This document shows, in pieces, positions 19,308 through 28,363 of a DNA stretch of 36,581 nt. Under the pieces are notes generated by a model. The model made no database searches, was not told the origin of the DNA, and saw only the letters and a program-made list of their open reading frames with translations. The stretch is taken from contig NSIC01000005.1 in NCBI GenBank assembly GCA_002737635.1, forward strand, positions 1 to 36,581, read 5' to 3'. The translations under genes and the position numbers were made by a program. The DNA is from Acidimicrobium sp. GTDB taxonomy: Bacteria; Actinomycetota; Acidimicrobiia; Acidimicrobiales; Ilumatobacteraceae. How positions within the stretch are numbered: the stretch's first letter is position 1; every line of letters begins with the position of its first letter.

Positions 19308-20506
19308 AAAGTGATGGCGCTAAGACCTGGCAGGAAGATGCTTGGGATGGTCCGGATGCGTGGGGGACTAGTGAGTTCGATGAAGTGGGCACCGAGCGTC
19401 GTCCAGATTCTCGGATTGTTATTGTTGCACTTGCCGTTGTGCTGGTAGTTGTGGTCTCGCTCGTAAGCGGTGGGCTCTGGTATTTGAGGCAGTTGAATCC
19501 ACCAGATTCGTTGGCGGGGGTGTCTCAAGCTGCGACGAATTTTACGGTGAACTCGGATGATTCGGTGGCGAGTGTAAGTCGCAGACTTGAAGCCGAAGGT
19601 TTCATCGTCAATGCACGAGTGTTTCAGTTTTATGTTTCGCGCAACGGCGGAATCGATTTGCAGCCTGGTTATTATCTTCTAACTCCGCGAAGTCATGTGG
19701 GCAGTATCCAAAAAGTGTTAAACACCAGCCCATCTGCAACCTTCACCAAGGTGACGTTTCCTGAAGGCTTTACCGTCGCCAAGATGGCATCGCGAATTGA
19801 AGTTAAAACTTCAAGAATCTCGACCCAAGATTTTTTGTCAGCGGCCAGCAATCCAAATTTTTCCTCAAGTTTTGGGCCAAATGACCCGAATCGCCTAGAT
19901 GGAGCGCCATTTCGATTGGAAGGTTTGCTGTTTCCGGATACTTATCAAGTTTCGGGAGACGAGGCATCCTCGACCGTTATTGATCGGATGTTGCGCTTGA
20001 TGGAACGGGTTGGAATTCAAGAAGGGCTTGAGCAAGCAAAAACTAAAGTGGGTCGTTCGCCTTATGAGGTATTAATCATCGCATCATTGATCGAGCGTGA
20101 AGCCAAGATTGAAATTGATCGCGCCAAAATTTCGAGAGTCATTTATAATCGTCTGGATCGCGGCATGCTGCTGCAGATCGATGCGACGCTTTATTACAAC
20201 GCCGACCCAAGTGCGCCATTTAGCGATTTGAAAGCAATTGACAGCCCATACAACACATATAAGTCGAAGGGTTTGCCTCCGACACCCATTGCCAATCCTG
20301 GTCGTGCGGCTATTCGTGCCGCGCTGAACCCCGCACCGAATCCGCCGCTAAATGACCCGATCTGCAAGGGCATTAAGCAGGCCGTGAACTGTGCATACAT
20401 TTTCTACGTGTTGAGTGATGACAAGGGTGGTCACACATTCGCGGCAACGATTGAAGATCACGAAAGAAATGTTGAAGCAGCACGCGCCGGTGGGTTCTTG
20501 CCATGA
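19304..20506 (+). CDS. mltG: Endolytic murein transglycosylase MltG (YceG-like)
   Basis: N-terminal TM helix; LLFPDTYQV, IIASLIEREAKIEIDRAKISRVIYNRLDRGMLLQIDATLYY, SPYNTYKSKGLPPTPIANPGRAAIRAALNP. Confidence 0.95.
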   Translation: MKSDGAKTWQEDAWDGPDAWGTSEFDEVGTERRPDSRIVIVALAVVLVVVVSLVSGGLWYLRQLNPPDSLAGVSQAATNFTVNSDDSVASVSRRLEAEGFIVNARVFQFYVSRNGGIDLQPGYYLLTPRSHVGSIQKVLNTSPSATFTKVTFPEGFTVAKMASRIEVKTSRISTQDFLSAASNPNFSSSFGPNDPNRLDGAPFRLEGLLFPDTYQVSGDEASSTVIDRMLRLMERVGIQEGLEQAKTKVGRSPYEVLIIASLIEREAKIEIDRAKISRVIYNRLDRGMLLQIDATLYYNADPSAPFSDLKAIDSPYNTYKSKGLPPTPIANPGRAAIRAALNPAPNPPLNDPICKGIKQAVNCAYIFYVLSDDKGGHTFAATIEDHERNVEAARAGGFLP

Positions 20507-21369
20507 TCAGCAAACCAATCGATGCGAATACACGTCTAGCGGCGATTATTGGCAATCCAGTAGCCCAGAGCTTGGGGCCAAAAATTCACAACGCTGTTTT
20601 TCAATCGTTGAATGTCAACTGGCTCTATCTCGCCTTTTTAGTTGAATCGGGAAAGGTAAGAAATGCAATTGATGCGATGACGACACTTGGAATTGCTGGC
20701 TATTCGGTCACGATGCCACACAAAATTGAGGTGGCGAAAATCGTCAGCAAAATCGGTGAGGTTGATGAAATAGTCAAACTCACCAAATCTGCGAACACAG
20801 TTTTGTTACGACCAGACGGCACAATCTTTGCGACAAACACAGACGGGCAAGGTGCATGCAACGCAATCGAATCTGCAAGCACACAAAAGATCGCAAAGAG
20901 CCGAGTCGTTGTTATCGGAGCCGGGGGCACCGCGAGCGCAGTTGTTTACGCGTTGATAAAAAATGGGGCTGGTGAAGTCGTAATCATTAATCGCACAACA
21001 GAACGTGCAGAACAGATTGCAAAAAACTACGACAACTGTCGGGTTGGTCGAGAAATTAGTGTTGAGATAAATCAGGCGCAGATAATTATTAATGCAACGC
21101 CAGTTGGGTTTAACCCGACAGGCACCAAGATGCACGGCACCGATCAGTCACCGATAGATGTGAAGTTGATTGGCGCGAGTCATACCGTTCTTGATGCGGT
21201 TTATCGTCCACTTGAAACCGGTTTATTGCGTGCTGCCAAGAACGCTGGCGCACAAACGGTCGATGGTGTAGAAATGTTGGTGCATCAGGCGGCGTTACAG
21301 CAAGAAGTTTGGTTGGGTCGAAGAGGTGACACAAGTTTGATGCGCAGTGTGGCGCTTGATACTCAATAG
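20503..21369 (+). CDS. aroE: Shikimate dehydrogenase
   Basis: AAIIGNPVAQSLGPKIHNAVF, GYSVTMPHKIEV, NTDGQGACNAIE, VVVIGAGGTASAVVYAL, INATPVGFNP. Confidence 0.96.
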   Translation: MISKPIDANTRLAAIIGNPVAQSLGPKIHNAVFQSLNVNWLYLAFLVESGKVRNAIDAMTTLGIAGYSVTMPHKIEVAKIVSKIGEVDEIVKLTKSANTVLLRPDGTIFATNTDGQGACNAIESASTQKIAKSRVVVIGAGGTASAVVYALIKNGAGEVVIINRTTERAEQIAKNYDNCRVGREISVEINQAQIIINATPVGFNPTGTKMHGTDQSPIDVKLIGASHTVLDAVYRPLETGLLRAAKNAGAQTVDGVEMLVHQAALQQEVWLGRRGDTSLMRSVALDTQ

Positions 21370-21426
21370 TTTCACCGTGGGAGCAGTTACGAATTTAATG
21401 ACCCCGTAGTAGTCGCACCCTAGAGG

Positions 21427-21432
21427 TAGCCT
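21427..21432 (+). promoter_or_regulatory. Candidate (near-)leaderless -10 box for aroC (TAGCCT-N7-ATG)
   Basis: TAGCCT GATATTC ATG in a 70-nt gap after aroE. Confidence 0.4.
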
Positions 21433-21439
21433 GATATTC

Positions 21440-22603
21440 ATGCTTCGATACCTCACAGCGGGTGAAAGTCACGGACAAGCCCTTGTCGTGATTGTCGAGG
21501 GCTTGCCAGCAGGGTTAGAAGTTACCGCGCAAAACATCAACGATGAACTGGCTCGCCGTCGTCTCGGTTTTGGTCGTGGACCAAGACAAAAGTTTGAGCA
21601 AGATGAGATTGTTTTAGTTGGCGGCATTCGCCATGGCCGAACCCTTGGTTCACCAGTTGCGATTGAAATCAAGAACAGTGAATGGTTTCGCAGTGATGTC
21701 TGGCATGAAGAAATGTCTCCTGAGCCAGGCAAGACTAAAAAACCACTGACCCAGCCACGACCGGGCCATGCTGATTTAACTGGCATGCAGAAGTATGGTT
21801 TTGACGACGCTCGCGATGTGCTCGAGCGGGCAAGCGCGCGTGAAACTGCCGCCCGCGTCGCGGCTGGTGCACTGGCCAAACTTTTGCTTAAACAAATAAA
21901 TGTTTCGGTGTTTTCGCATGTCTTGCAGTTAGGCAGTGCGCGTAGCGAAAACCTGGTGCGACCGCAGACATATGATCTACAACAAATTGACGAATCGCCT
22001 GTGCGTTGTTTCAATGCAGTGGCTGAAGCCAAAATGATCGCCGAAATAGAGAATGCGGCAAAAGACGGCGACAGCTTGGGTGGCATCGTCGAGGTGTTGG
22101 CCTATGGCATGCCCGTTGGCTTGGGTAGCTATGTGCATTGGGATCGAAAATTAGATGGCTTGCTGGCCCAAGCGATCATGAGTATTCAGGCTGTCAAAGG
22201 CGTAGAGATCGGTGATGGCTTTGAAGTTTCGTCGCGTCGCGGCAGCAATGCCCACGATGCAATTATTTGGAATGAATTCGAAAATAAATACTCGCGCGAA
22301 ACAAGTTTGGCGGGCGGCACCGAAGGTGGCATGTCGACGGGTGAGATGCTGGTCGTGCGCGCGGCGATGAAACCATTGGCGACACTCAATCGACCTTCGC
22401 TAAAAACGGTTGACACAGTTACTAAGCAAGAAACGGTGAGTTTCAAAGAGCGCACAGATGTGACTGCGGTGCCCGCTATGGGTGTCGTGGCCGAGACGAT
22501 GGTCGCGCTAGTTTTGGCGCAAGAAGCACAAAGAAATTTTGGCGGAGACAGCATCGATGACTTTGTGCGAAACGCAAATAGTTTCGCAAAGAGAATAAGT
22601 TGA
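21440..22603 (+). CDS. aroC: Chorismate synthase
   Basis: LRYLTAGESHGQALVVIVEGLPAG, RPGHADLTGMQKYGFDDARDVLERASARETAARVAAGA, GGTEGGMSTGEMLVVRAAMKP. Confidence 0.98.
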   Translation: MLRYLTAGESHGQALVVIVEGLPAGLEVTAQNINDELARRRLGFGRGPRQKFEQDEIVLVGGIRHGRTLGSPVAIEIKNSEWFRSDVWHEEMSPEPGKTKKPLTQPRPGHADLTGMQKYGFDDARDVLERASARETAARVAAGALAKLLLKQINVSVFSHVLQLGSARSENLVRPQTYDLQQIDESPVRCFNAVAEAKMIAEIENAAKDGDSLGGIVEVLAYGMPVGLGSYVHWDRKLDGLLAQAIMSIQAVKGVEIGDGFEVSSRRGSNAHDAIIWNEFENKYSRETSLAGGTEGGMSTGEMLVVRAAMKPLATLNRPSLKTVDTVTKQETVSFKERTDVTAVPAMGVVAETMVALVLAQEAQRNFGGDSIDDFVRNANSFAKRIS

Positions 22604-23196
22604 GCTTGGTTCTGGACGTGTCGTCAGAGATATCAACAGAAGTATCAACGCATGAACCCACAAAATCACTAATCGTTCTGGTTGGGTTGATGGGTTCGGG
22701 CAAGACCACTGTTGGGCGCGAACTTGCAAAGAGATTAAAATTAAGGTTCTCCGATTCGGATGAATTGATAGAAAAGTCCGCGAAGTTGTCGGTGCGCGAA
22801 ATTTTTGTCGAAAAGGGCGAACCTGAATTTCGTCGACTTGAATCAGAAGCGTTGGCTGTCGCTTGCGCCAATACCGAATCAACGGTGATGGCGGTCGCTG
22901 GTGGCGCAGTGGTTTCAGATTCGAATCGTGCGTTGCTCTTGAGTCACGCTCGCTGCATCGTGTGGTTAGATGCGCCGACTTCGACTTTGGTCGGTCGAAC
23001 CGGCAGGGCCAAGCATCGACCGCTTTTAGATGGTGATCCTGTGGGGGCACTAAATCAAATGCGAACAAACCGAGAAAGCTTTTACCAACAGATCGCGACG
23101 CATAAAATTTCTACACAATTGTTGACCGTTGCTCAAGTTGTCGACAAAATCGTCGAACAATGTGGATTGACAAATGTTTTGGGCATGAGCAAATGA
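22600..23196 (+). CDS. aroK: Shikimate kinase
   Basis: LVGLMGSGKTTVGRELAKRLKLRFSDSDELIE, GEPEFRRLESEAL, VAGGAVVSDSNRALL, GRTGRAKHRPLL; TTG start overlapping aroC stop (TTGA). Confidence 0.95.
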   Translation: MSLVLDVSSEISTEVSTHEPTKSLIVLVGLMGSGKTTVGRELAKRLKLRFSDSDELIEKSAKLSVREIFVEKGEPEFRRLESEALAVACANTESTVMAVAGGAVVSDSNRALLLSHARCIVWLDAPTSTLVGRTGRAKHRPLLDGDPVGALNQMRTNRESFYQQIATHKISTQLLTVAQVVDKIVEQCGLTNVLGMSK

Positions 23197-24215
23197 CGAT
23201 GCATAAGATCAAAGTCGAATTGGGTGAGCGTTCTTATTCGGTGATGGTTGGGCACGGTGCGATCAATCAACTTGATGCAATCCTGCCGAAGTCGGCCAAA
23301 CGTGCAGTTGTGGTGACGCAAAGTCAGATTGGTCTGCAACCTGAGTTGAAAATTGATAGCACTACGGTCGCTATTGGCGGCGGCGAAGAAAGCAAGAATC
23401 TGCAAACAATCGAGATGCTTGCACAGAAGTTTGCCGAGTTTGGTTTGACCAGAAGCGATGTTGTGATTGGTGTCGGTGGAGGCATGGTCACCGATGTTGC
23501 AGGTTTTGCTGCCGCGAGTTGGCACCGCGGTACACCAGTGGTGCATGTGGCGACTTCGCTAGTCGGCATGGTTGATGCGGCTATCGGCGGTAAGACTGGC
23601 GTCAATATTGCGCAAGGCAAAAATTTGGTTGGCGCATTTTGGCAGCCAAGTGGCGTTATTTGTGATCTTGACGCACTCAAGACTTTGCCTGACCGCGAGA
23701 TGCGTTGCGGCTTGGGCGAAGTCGCGAAGTATCACTTTTTGACGGGCGATGATCTACTCAGTCTTGCAATGCCTGAGCGAATAGCTAGGTGTGTTGAGAT
23801 CAAAGCGAAAATAGTTTCTGCCGACGAGCGAGAGACTGGTAGTCGGGCGCTTCTCAATTATGGGCACACGCTGGCACATGCCCTTGAGCGATCCAGCAAT
23901 TTTTCATTGGCTCACGGTGAGGCGGTCGCCGTCGGCATGATTTTTGCGGCGCATTTGGCGCATGTGATGCAACGAATAACCAAACATAGAGTCGACGACC
24001 ACTACACGGTCATCGGCGAAACTTATGGTTTGAAGGTCAAGCCAGACGAAAAGATCGATCGCCGAAAGTTAATCGACTTGATGCACCTAGATAAAAAAGC
24101 GGTATCAGGTTTGACGTTTGTGCTGGACGGACCAAAAGGCATTGAAGTTGTGAGTGGTGTGAGTGAGAAGCACTTAGATCAAGCCTTTGACGCAATGCAA
24201 CTGAACGAGAAGTAA
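23193..24215 (+). CDS. aroB: 3-dehydroquinate synthase
   Basis: VIGVGGGMVTDVAGFAAASWHRGTPVVHVATSLVGMVDAAIGGKTGVN, NYGHTLAHALE, HGEAVAVGM. The ATGA overlap with aroK stop supports 23193 over the 23160 ORF start. Confidence 0.97.
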   Translation: MTMHKIKVELGERSYSVMVGHGAINQLDAILPKSAKRAVVVTQSQIGLQPELKIDSTTVAIGGGEESKNLQTIEMLAQKFAEFGLTRSDVVIGVGGGMVTDVAGFAAASWHRGTPVVHVATSLVGMVDAAIGGKTGVNIAQGKNLVGAFWQPSGVICDLDALKTLPDREMRCGLGEVAKYHFLTGDDLLSLAMPERIARCVEIKAKIVSADERETGSRALLNYGHTLAHALERSSNFSLAHGEAVAVGMIFAAHLAHVMQRITKHRVDDHYTVIGETYGLKVKPDEKIDRRKLIDLMHLDKKAVSGLTFVLDGPKGIEVVSGVSEKHLDQAFDAMQLNEK

Positions 24216-24218
24216 TCT
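24213..24218 (+). promoter_or_regulatory. Candidate leaderless -10 box for aroQ (TAATCT-N6-ATG), overlapping the aroB stop codon
   Basis: TAATCT ATAGTC ATG; TAA of the box is the aroB stop. Confidence 0.4.
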
Positions 24219-24224
24219 ATAGTC

Positions 24225-24683
24225 ATGGCCAAATCAAACTCTCAAACAGTTTTGGTGTTGAGTGGACCAAATCTCAACTTGCTGGGCGAGCGCCAGCCAG
24301 AAATTTACGGCACTGATTCTCTTGCCGATCACATGCGTCGAGTCGGCGAAATTGCGAAAGAACTTGGTCTGCAGATTGAGACAGTGAGTGCGCAAAGCGC
24401 TGCCGAACTTATCTCAGCGATTCATGCGGCTCGTGGTCGATGCGCAGCGATAATAATTAACCCTGGCGCACTTACACATTTTGCATGGAGCCTGCACGAC
24501 GCCTTGGCAAGTTTCGCAGGGCCAATCGTTGAAGTGCATCTCTCGAATCCAACGACCCGAGAGCCATGGCGCCACGAGAGTGTCGTTGCCCCAGTTGCCT
24601 CAGGCACCATCGCCGGCTTCGGCGCCGATTCATATGTTTTCGCGGTGCACGCAGTGGCGACATTGCTCGCAAAAAAGAGTTAG
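24225..24683 (+). CDS. aroQ: 3-dehydroquinate dehydratase, type II
   Basis: VLVLSGPNLNLLGERQPEIYG, INPGALTHFAWSLHDAL, VEVHLSNPTTREPWRHESVVAP. Confidence 0.97.
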   Translation: MAKSNSQTVLVLSGPNLNLLGERQPEIYGTDSLADHMRRVGEIAKELGLQIETVSAQSAAELISAIHAARGRCAAIIINPGALTHFAWSLHDALASFAGPIVEVHLSNPTTREPWRHESVVAPVASGTIAGFGADSYVFAVHAVATLLAKKS

Positions 24684-24688
24684 TCGCT

Positions 24689-25843
24689 GTGTCGACGAAC
24701 CACTCAAACGGAGAACAAATTAAATTGTCGCCACTCGTCGTAGATAGTCGAGACGAATTAGTTCGTGACGAGATGCAACTTTGTGGTGCAAGTATCGACA
24801 GTGGGTTGCTAGTCGTAGACCTCAACAACATTCGCTGGCTGACAGGTTTTACTGGTTCTGCGGGCACGCTCATTGTTCGTCCTGATGACATGATTCTGGT
24901 CGTTGACGGGCGATACGGAGATCAGGCACGTGAACAAATCAAAAATTCTGGGGCTAATTGTGAAGTTATTGAAGGCCGCAGTGCTGTGGCGTTGCGAGAA
25001 GCACTGGCTGGCGCAACAGCATCGTTGAAGTATATAAATTTTGACGCTGGCGAATTGACTGTCGCACAACTCGAGAGTATGACTGAACAGTTGAAATCTG
25101 AAATGTGCAAAATCGCACCAGTTGTGCCGAAGTTACGTCGACGCAAAACCGAGCCAGAAATTCAACGAATGCAACTCGCGGCGCTCGCCACCGACAAGGC
25201 TCTCGCTGAAGTCGTGCCGATGCTTTCGCAAGGTTTGACAGAACGGGATATCCGCGATGAACTCGACTATCGCATGCGTCGCCATGGTGCAGAGTTCACG
25301 AGTTACGACACGATTGTTGCGAGTGGTCCAAACTCTGCTCGGCCACACCATCGACCAGTCAGTCGTCGAATTGAAACCGGGGACAGTGTCGTTATCGATG
25401 TGGGCGGACTAGTCGACGGCTATCACTCCGACATGACGCGCACATTTCTGATTGGCGATGTCGACCCAGTTTTGAGTGAGATGCACGAAGTGGTGAGTCA
25501 ATCACAATTGCTTGGCATCGCATCTGTGAAAGCGGGAGTGCTCGCCCAAGATGTTGACAAAACCTGTCGCGACTATATTGCAACGGCTGGTTACGCATCC
25601 GAATTTACGCACAGCACCGGGCATGGAGTGGGCCTACAAATTCATGAAATGCCGTGGGTGCGAACCGGCTTCGCTGAGCCTCTCGAAGTAGGCGAGGTAG
25701 TGACTGTTGAACCTGGCGTCTATCGTGAAGGGCTCGGTGGTGTGCGAATTGAGGACTTAGTCGTCGTTACGCAAACTGGCTGCCGAATTCTTACTTCAAG
25801 CAAAAAGGATCGACAGTGCCTGCAATTACAACCAACGACCTGA
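24689..25843 (+). CDS. pepP: Xaa-Pro aminopeptidase (M24B family)
   Basis: N-terminal creatinase-like domain plus IVASGPNSARPHHRPV, VIDVGGLVDGYHSDMTRTF, HSTGHGVGLQIHEMP, VTVEPGVYREGLGGVRIEDLVVV metal-binding motifs. Start is either GTG 24689 or TTG 24725 (GGAG upstream); the track ORF from 24566 over-extends into aroQ. Confidence 0.9.
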   Translation: MSTNHSNGEQIKLSPLVVDSRDELVRDEMQLCGASIDSGLLVVDLNNIRWLTGFTGSAGTLIVRPDDMILVVDGRYGDQAREQIKNSGANCEVIEGRSAVALREALAGATASLKYINFDAGELTVAQLESMTEQLKSEMCKIAPVVPKLRRRKTEPEIQRMQLAALATDKALAEVVPMLSQGLTERDIRDELDYRMRRHGAEFTSYDTIVASGPNSARPHHRPVSRRIETGDSVVIDVGGLVDGYHSDMTRTFLIGDVDPVLSEMHEVVSQSQLLGIASVKAGVLAQDVDKTCRDYIATAGYASEFTHSTGHGVGLQIHEMPWVRTGFAEPLEVGEVVTVEPGVYREGLGGVRIEDLVVVTQTGCRILTSSKKDRQCLQLQPTT

Positions 25844-26379
25844 AGAACGGCATCACACTCGAGATTGATAACGGTTTGTTTACCGTTGTCGACTTTCAGC
25901 ATGTTAAGCCCGGTAAGGGAGGCGCATTTGTACGCACAAAGTTGCGCAATTTGCGCACAGGAAATATTTTAGAGCGAACATTTAATGCAGGTGTTCGCGT
26001 TGAGCAGGCGATTCTTGATCGCGCTGACATGCAATTTCTATATAAGGAAGGTGATGACTTCGTGTTCATGGACACTGAGTCCTATGAACAGATCAACATC
26101 ACTCCCCGAGCACTGGGTGAAGCTTTTGACTATTTGGTCGAGGGCGCAAAAGCGATTATTGCTCAGCATAAAGATGAAATAGTCAGCGTCGAAATCGCCG
26201 TGACCGTCGAACTGAATATCGCAGAGACCGAACCCGGCATTCAAGGTGATCGTGTTTCGGGTGCCCGAAAACCTGCAACTCTTGAGACCGGAAAAGTTAT
26301 TCAGGTGCCGTTGTTTGTGAACATCGGTGACCGAGTCAAAGTTGACACGCGCTCGGGTGAATACATAACGAGAGTTTGA
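25816..26379 (+). CDS. efp: Translation elongation factor P
   Basis: TNDLKNGITLEIDNGLFTVVDFQHVKPGKGGAFVRTKLRNLRTG...ERTFNAG; GTG start, SD AAAGGA; 28-nt overlap with pepP. Confidence 0.97.
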   Translation: MPAITTNDLKNGITLEIDNGLFTVVDFQHVKPGKGGAFVRTKLRNLRTGNILERTFNAGVRVEQAILDRADMQFLYKEGDDFVFMDTESYEQINITPRALGEAFDYLVEGAKAIIAQHKDEIVSVEIAVTVELNIAETEPGIQGDRVSGARKPATLETGKVIQVPLFVNIGDRVKVDTRSGEYITRV

Positions 26380-26798
26380 TGTCAACACCCCGTAAGACCC
26401 GAGTCGGGGACGACAATCGAAGTAACGCTCGCGAAAGGGCCGTGCACTTTTTATATGAAGCCGAATCGCGCAGCGTTAAAGTTGACGAAGTCATCAAGTC
26501 ACAAATCTTGGTCGTTGACGACTTGGTTACGCTGTTGGCTGGCGGCACCGAAGCAAAGCGCCAAGAAACTGACGAACTAATTTCAGAGTTCTCTCATACC
26601 TGGACGATTCAGCGGATGCCTGCAATTGACCGCAACATCTTGCGACTCGCCATATTCGAATTAATCGACCGACCTGATGTGCCAATCGCCGTAGTGATTA
26701 ATGAGGCGGTCGAGTTGGCGAAGCGATTTTCGACCGAAGAATCTGGTAAGTATGTGAATGGCATTCTTTCAGCCATTGCTAAAAGGGTGCGTACTTAG
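26379..26798 (+). CDS. nusB: Transcription antitermination factor NusB
   Basis: NARERAVHFLYEAESR, IDRNILRLAIFELIDRPDVPIAVVINEAVELAKRFSTEESGKYVNGILSAI; follows efp. Confidence 0.96.
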   Translation: MSTPRKTRVGDDNRSNARERAVHFLYEAESRSVKVDEVIKSQILVVDDLVTLLAGGTEAKRQETDELISEFSHTWTIQRMPAIDRNILRLAIFELIDRPDVPIAVVINEAVELAKRFSTEESGKYVNGILSAIAKRVRT

Positions 26799-26900
26799 TA
26801 ATTCAAAAAGGTTGGGTATACGAGAAAGTTTCTGAACACCCTTCGGCTTCGAGCCACACAGATCACAGCGTGGCAAACCGCGACCGCGGCGGCGATTGCT

Positions 26901-28268
26901 TTGATGTTTCTTTACTTGGCTGCACTGAGTATCGAACTGCATCGGGGGCTGAACACTTCGGCCTATGACTTCGGCCTATACGACCAGGGCATTTGGCTTT
27001 TATCCAGATTTCACAGCCCGTTTGTGACGCTCATGGGTCGAAATCTGTTTGGCGATCACACGAGCTTCGTGCTGATTTTTTTGGTGCCGCTGTATTGGGT
27101 TTTTGGTTCGAGTTTTTTATTGTTCGTCGTACAGTCGCTGGCGATCTCTGCTGGAGCAATACCTGTTTTTCTTTACGCACGCAAAAGACTTGATAGCGAG
27201 TCCGCTGCGACGATATTTGCGATCGTCTATCTGATTCACCCAGCCACGGTTTGGATCGGCCTAGAAAACTTCCACCCCGATTCGTTTTTGGGTCTATTCG
27301 TTGGTGCGGCAATTTATGCTGCTCTTGAAAAGAAGTGGCGATTGTTCTTCGTGTCGGTCTTGCTGAGTCTCAGCGTGAAAGAAGATGTCGCGCTGGTGAT
27401 CGTTCCGCTGGGTGTCTGGATCGCATGCCGAAGAAGTCGAAAAGTAGGCCTAGCCACGGCTGCTGTTTCGTTGTGGTACATGATTCTTGCCATCTTCGGC
27501 ATCCAACAAGGCATCAACGGTGCATCATTTAGAAATAGTTGGCGCATACCGTTCGGCGGCGTCGGGGGACTGATTAAAACCACATTTTTTGAACCAGCAA
27601 AACTGTTATCACATCTTGTCAGCGACTCGCGTCCGTTTTATTTGCTGCAACTATTTTTGCCGTTCGCTTTCATATTTGCGGCTTTTCCCGAAGTCGCAGC
27701 AATTTCTTTGCTCGTAATCGGTATCAATATTTTGAGTACCTTTTGGTATCAATTTCACATCGAGTATCACTATTCGTTTGTCGCGTTGCCAGCACTCGTG
27801 TTCGGCACGGTCTATGCAATCGGTCAACTGCCGATTAAATTTCGTCGGTGGCTAATCGGTGCTTGCTTTGTTACCAGCCTTTTTTCGGCGTTCATCTGGT
27901 CACCATTGCCTGGGGCGCGCACCGATGTGGCATACAACGGGTCGCGCCACCCCATGGTCGCTGCCGCAAACGAGGCGATGAGCAAGATTCCGAAGTCAGC
28001 CGTAGTCAGCGCGTATCACCCGTTAACCGCCCAATTGGCGAGACGCGAGCAAATTTATGCCTTTCCTGTGCCTTTCAAGCGGGCACTTTATGGTCTGGAT
28101 GTATTTGCAGAAGGCGATGTGATGCCTTTCGCTGCCGAAATCGAGTTTGTGATTTTGCCGGCAAGTTTGGATTATCAGACGCAGCAAGTTTGGTCGGTGG
28201 TGGCTTCAGATTTTGAAATCACCTTCGCCAATTCGTGGTGGGTCGTTTATCGGCGAATATCGAAATAA
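26901..28268 (+). CDS. DUF2079-family polytopic membrane protein (N-terminus probably further upstream)
   Basis: SAYDFGLYDQGIWLLSRF...LFGDHTSFVLIFLVPLYWVFGS, ENFHPDSFLGLFVGAAIYAALEKKWRLFF, SVKEDVALVIVPLGVW: typical DUF2079 pattern with multiple TM helices. Frame remains open back to 26802. Confidence 0.85.
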   Translation: MMFLYLAALSIELHRGLNTSAYDFGLYDQGIWLLSRFHSPFVTLMGRNLFGDHTSFVLIFLVPLYWVFGSSFLLFVVQSLAISAGAIPVFLYARKRLDSESAATIFAIVYLIHPATVWIGLENFHPDSFLGLFVGAAIYAALEKKWRLFFVSVLLSLSVKEDVALVIVPLGVWIACRRSRKVGLATAAVSLWYMILAIFGIQQGINGASFRNSWRIPFGGVGGLIKTTFFEPAKLLSHLVSDSRPFYLLQLFLPFAFIFAAFPEVAAISLLVIGINILSTFWYQFHIEYHYSFVALPALVFGTVYAIGQLPIKFRRWLIGACFVTSLFSAFIWSPLPGARTDVAYNGSRHPMVAAANEAMSKIPKSAVVSAYHPLTAQLARREQIYAFPVPFKRALYGLDVFAEGDVMPFAAEIEFVILPASLDYQTQQVWSVVASDFEITFANSWWVVYRRISK

Positions 28269-28287
28269 CAGTTGTGCACCGAAGTAC

Positions 28288-28296
28288 TGCTATATT
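28288..28296 (+). promoter_or_regulatory. Candidate extended -10 promoter element for the pyr operon (TGC-TATATT)
   Basis: TGN followed by TATATT, about 70 nt upstream of the pyrR start; no good -35 at 17 nt. Confidence 0.4.
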
Positions 28297-28331
28297 GATG
28301 GACGAAGTTTAAAAGTTAATCACCGTCAAAT

Positions 28332-28347
28332 GAGTCCTGTGAGGCTC
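28332..28347 (+). promoter_or_regulatory. PyrR-binding RNA hairpin in the pyrR leader
   Basis: GAGTCCTGTGAGGCTC; the core AGUCCUGUGAGGCU (28333-28346) matches the PyrR-binding-loop consensus ARUCCNGNGAGGYU at every position. GAG/CTC stem; lies 4 nt upstream of SD GGAGGAG (28352-28358). Confidence 0.88.
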
Positions 28348-28363
28348 GAACGGAGGAGTATTA

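Noticed and set aside
21469-22086. 205-aa minus-strand ORF antisense to aroC
   Set aside because: Coding shadow of a clear chorismate synthase; Ser/Pro/Ala-rich with no recognisable motif. No evidence for a real antisense gene.
22508-23068. 186-aa minus-strand ORF antisense to aroC/aroK
   Set aside because: Overlaps two well-supported genes on the opposite strand; Arg/Pro/Ser-rich shadow translation.
24566-24688. N-terminal extension of the Xaa-Pro aminopeptidase ORF into aroQ
   Set aside because: Overlaps the conserved C-terminal half of AroQ; Arg/Cys-rich translation typical of a shadow frame.
28272-28296. TTGTGC/TATATT as a sigma70 promoter upstream of pyrR
   Set aside because: Spacer is only 13 nt; kept instead as an extended -10 without a -35.
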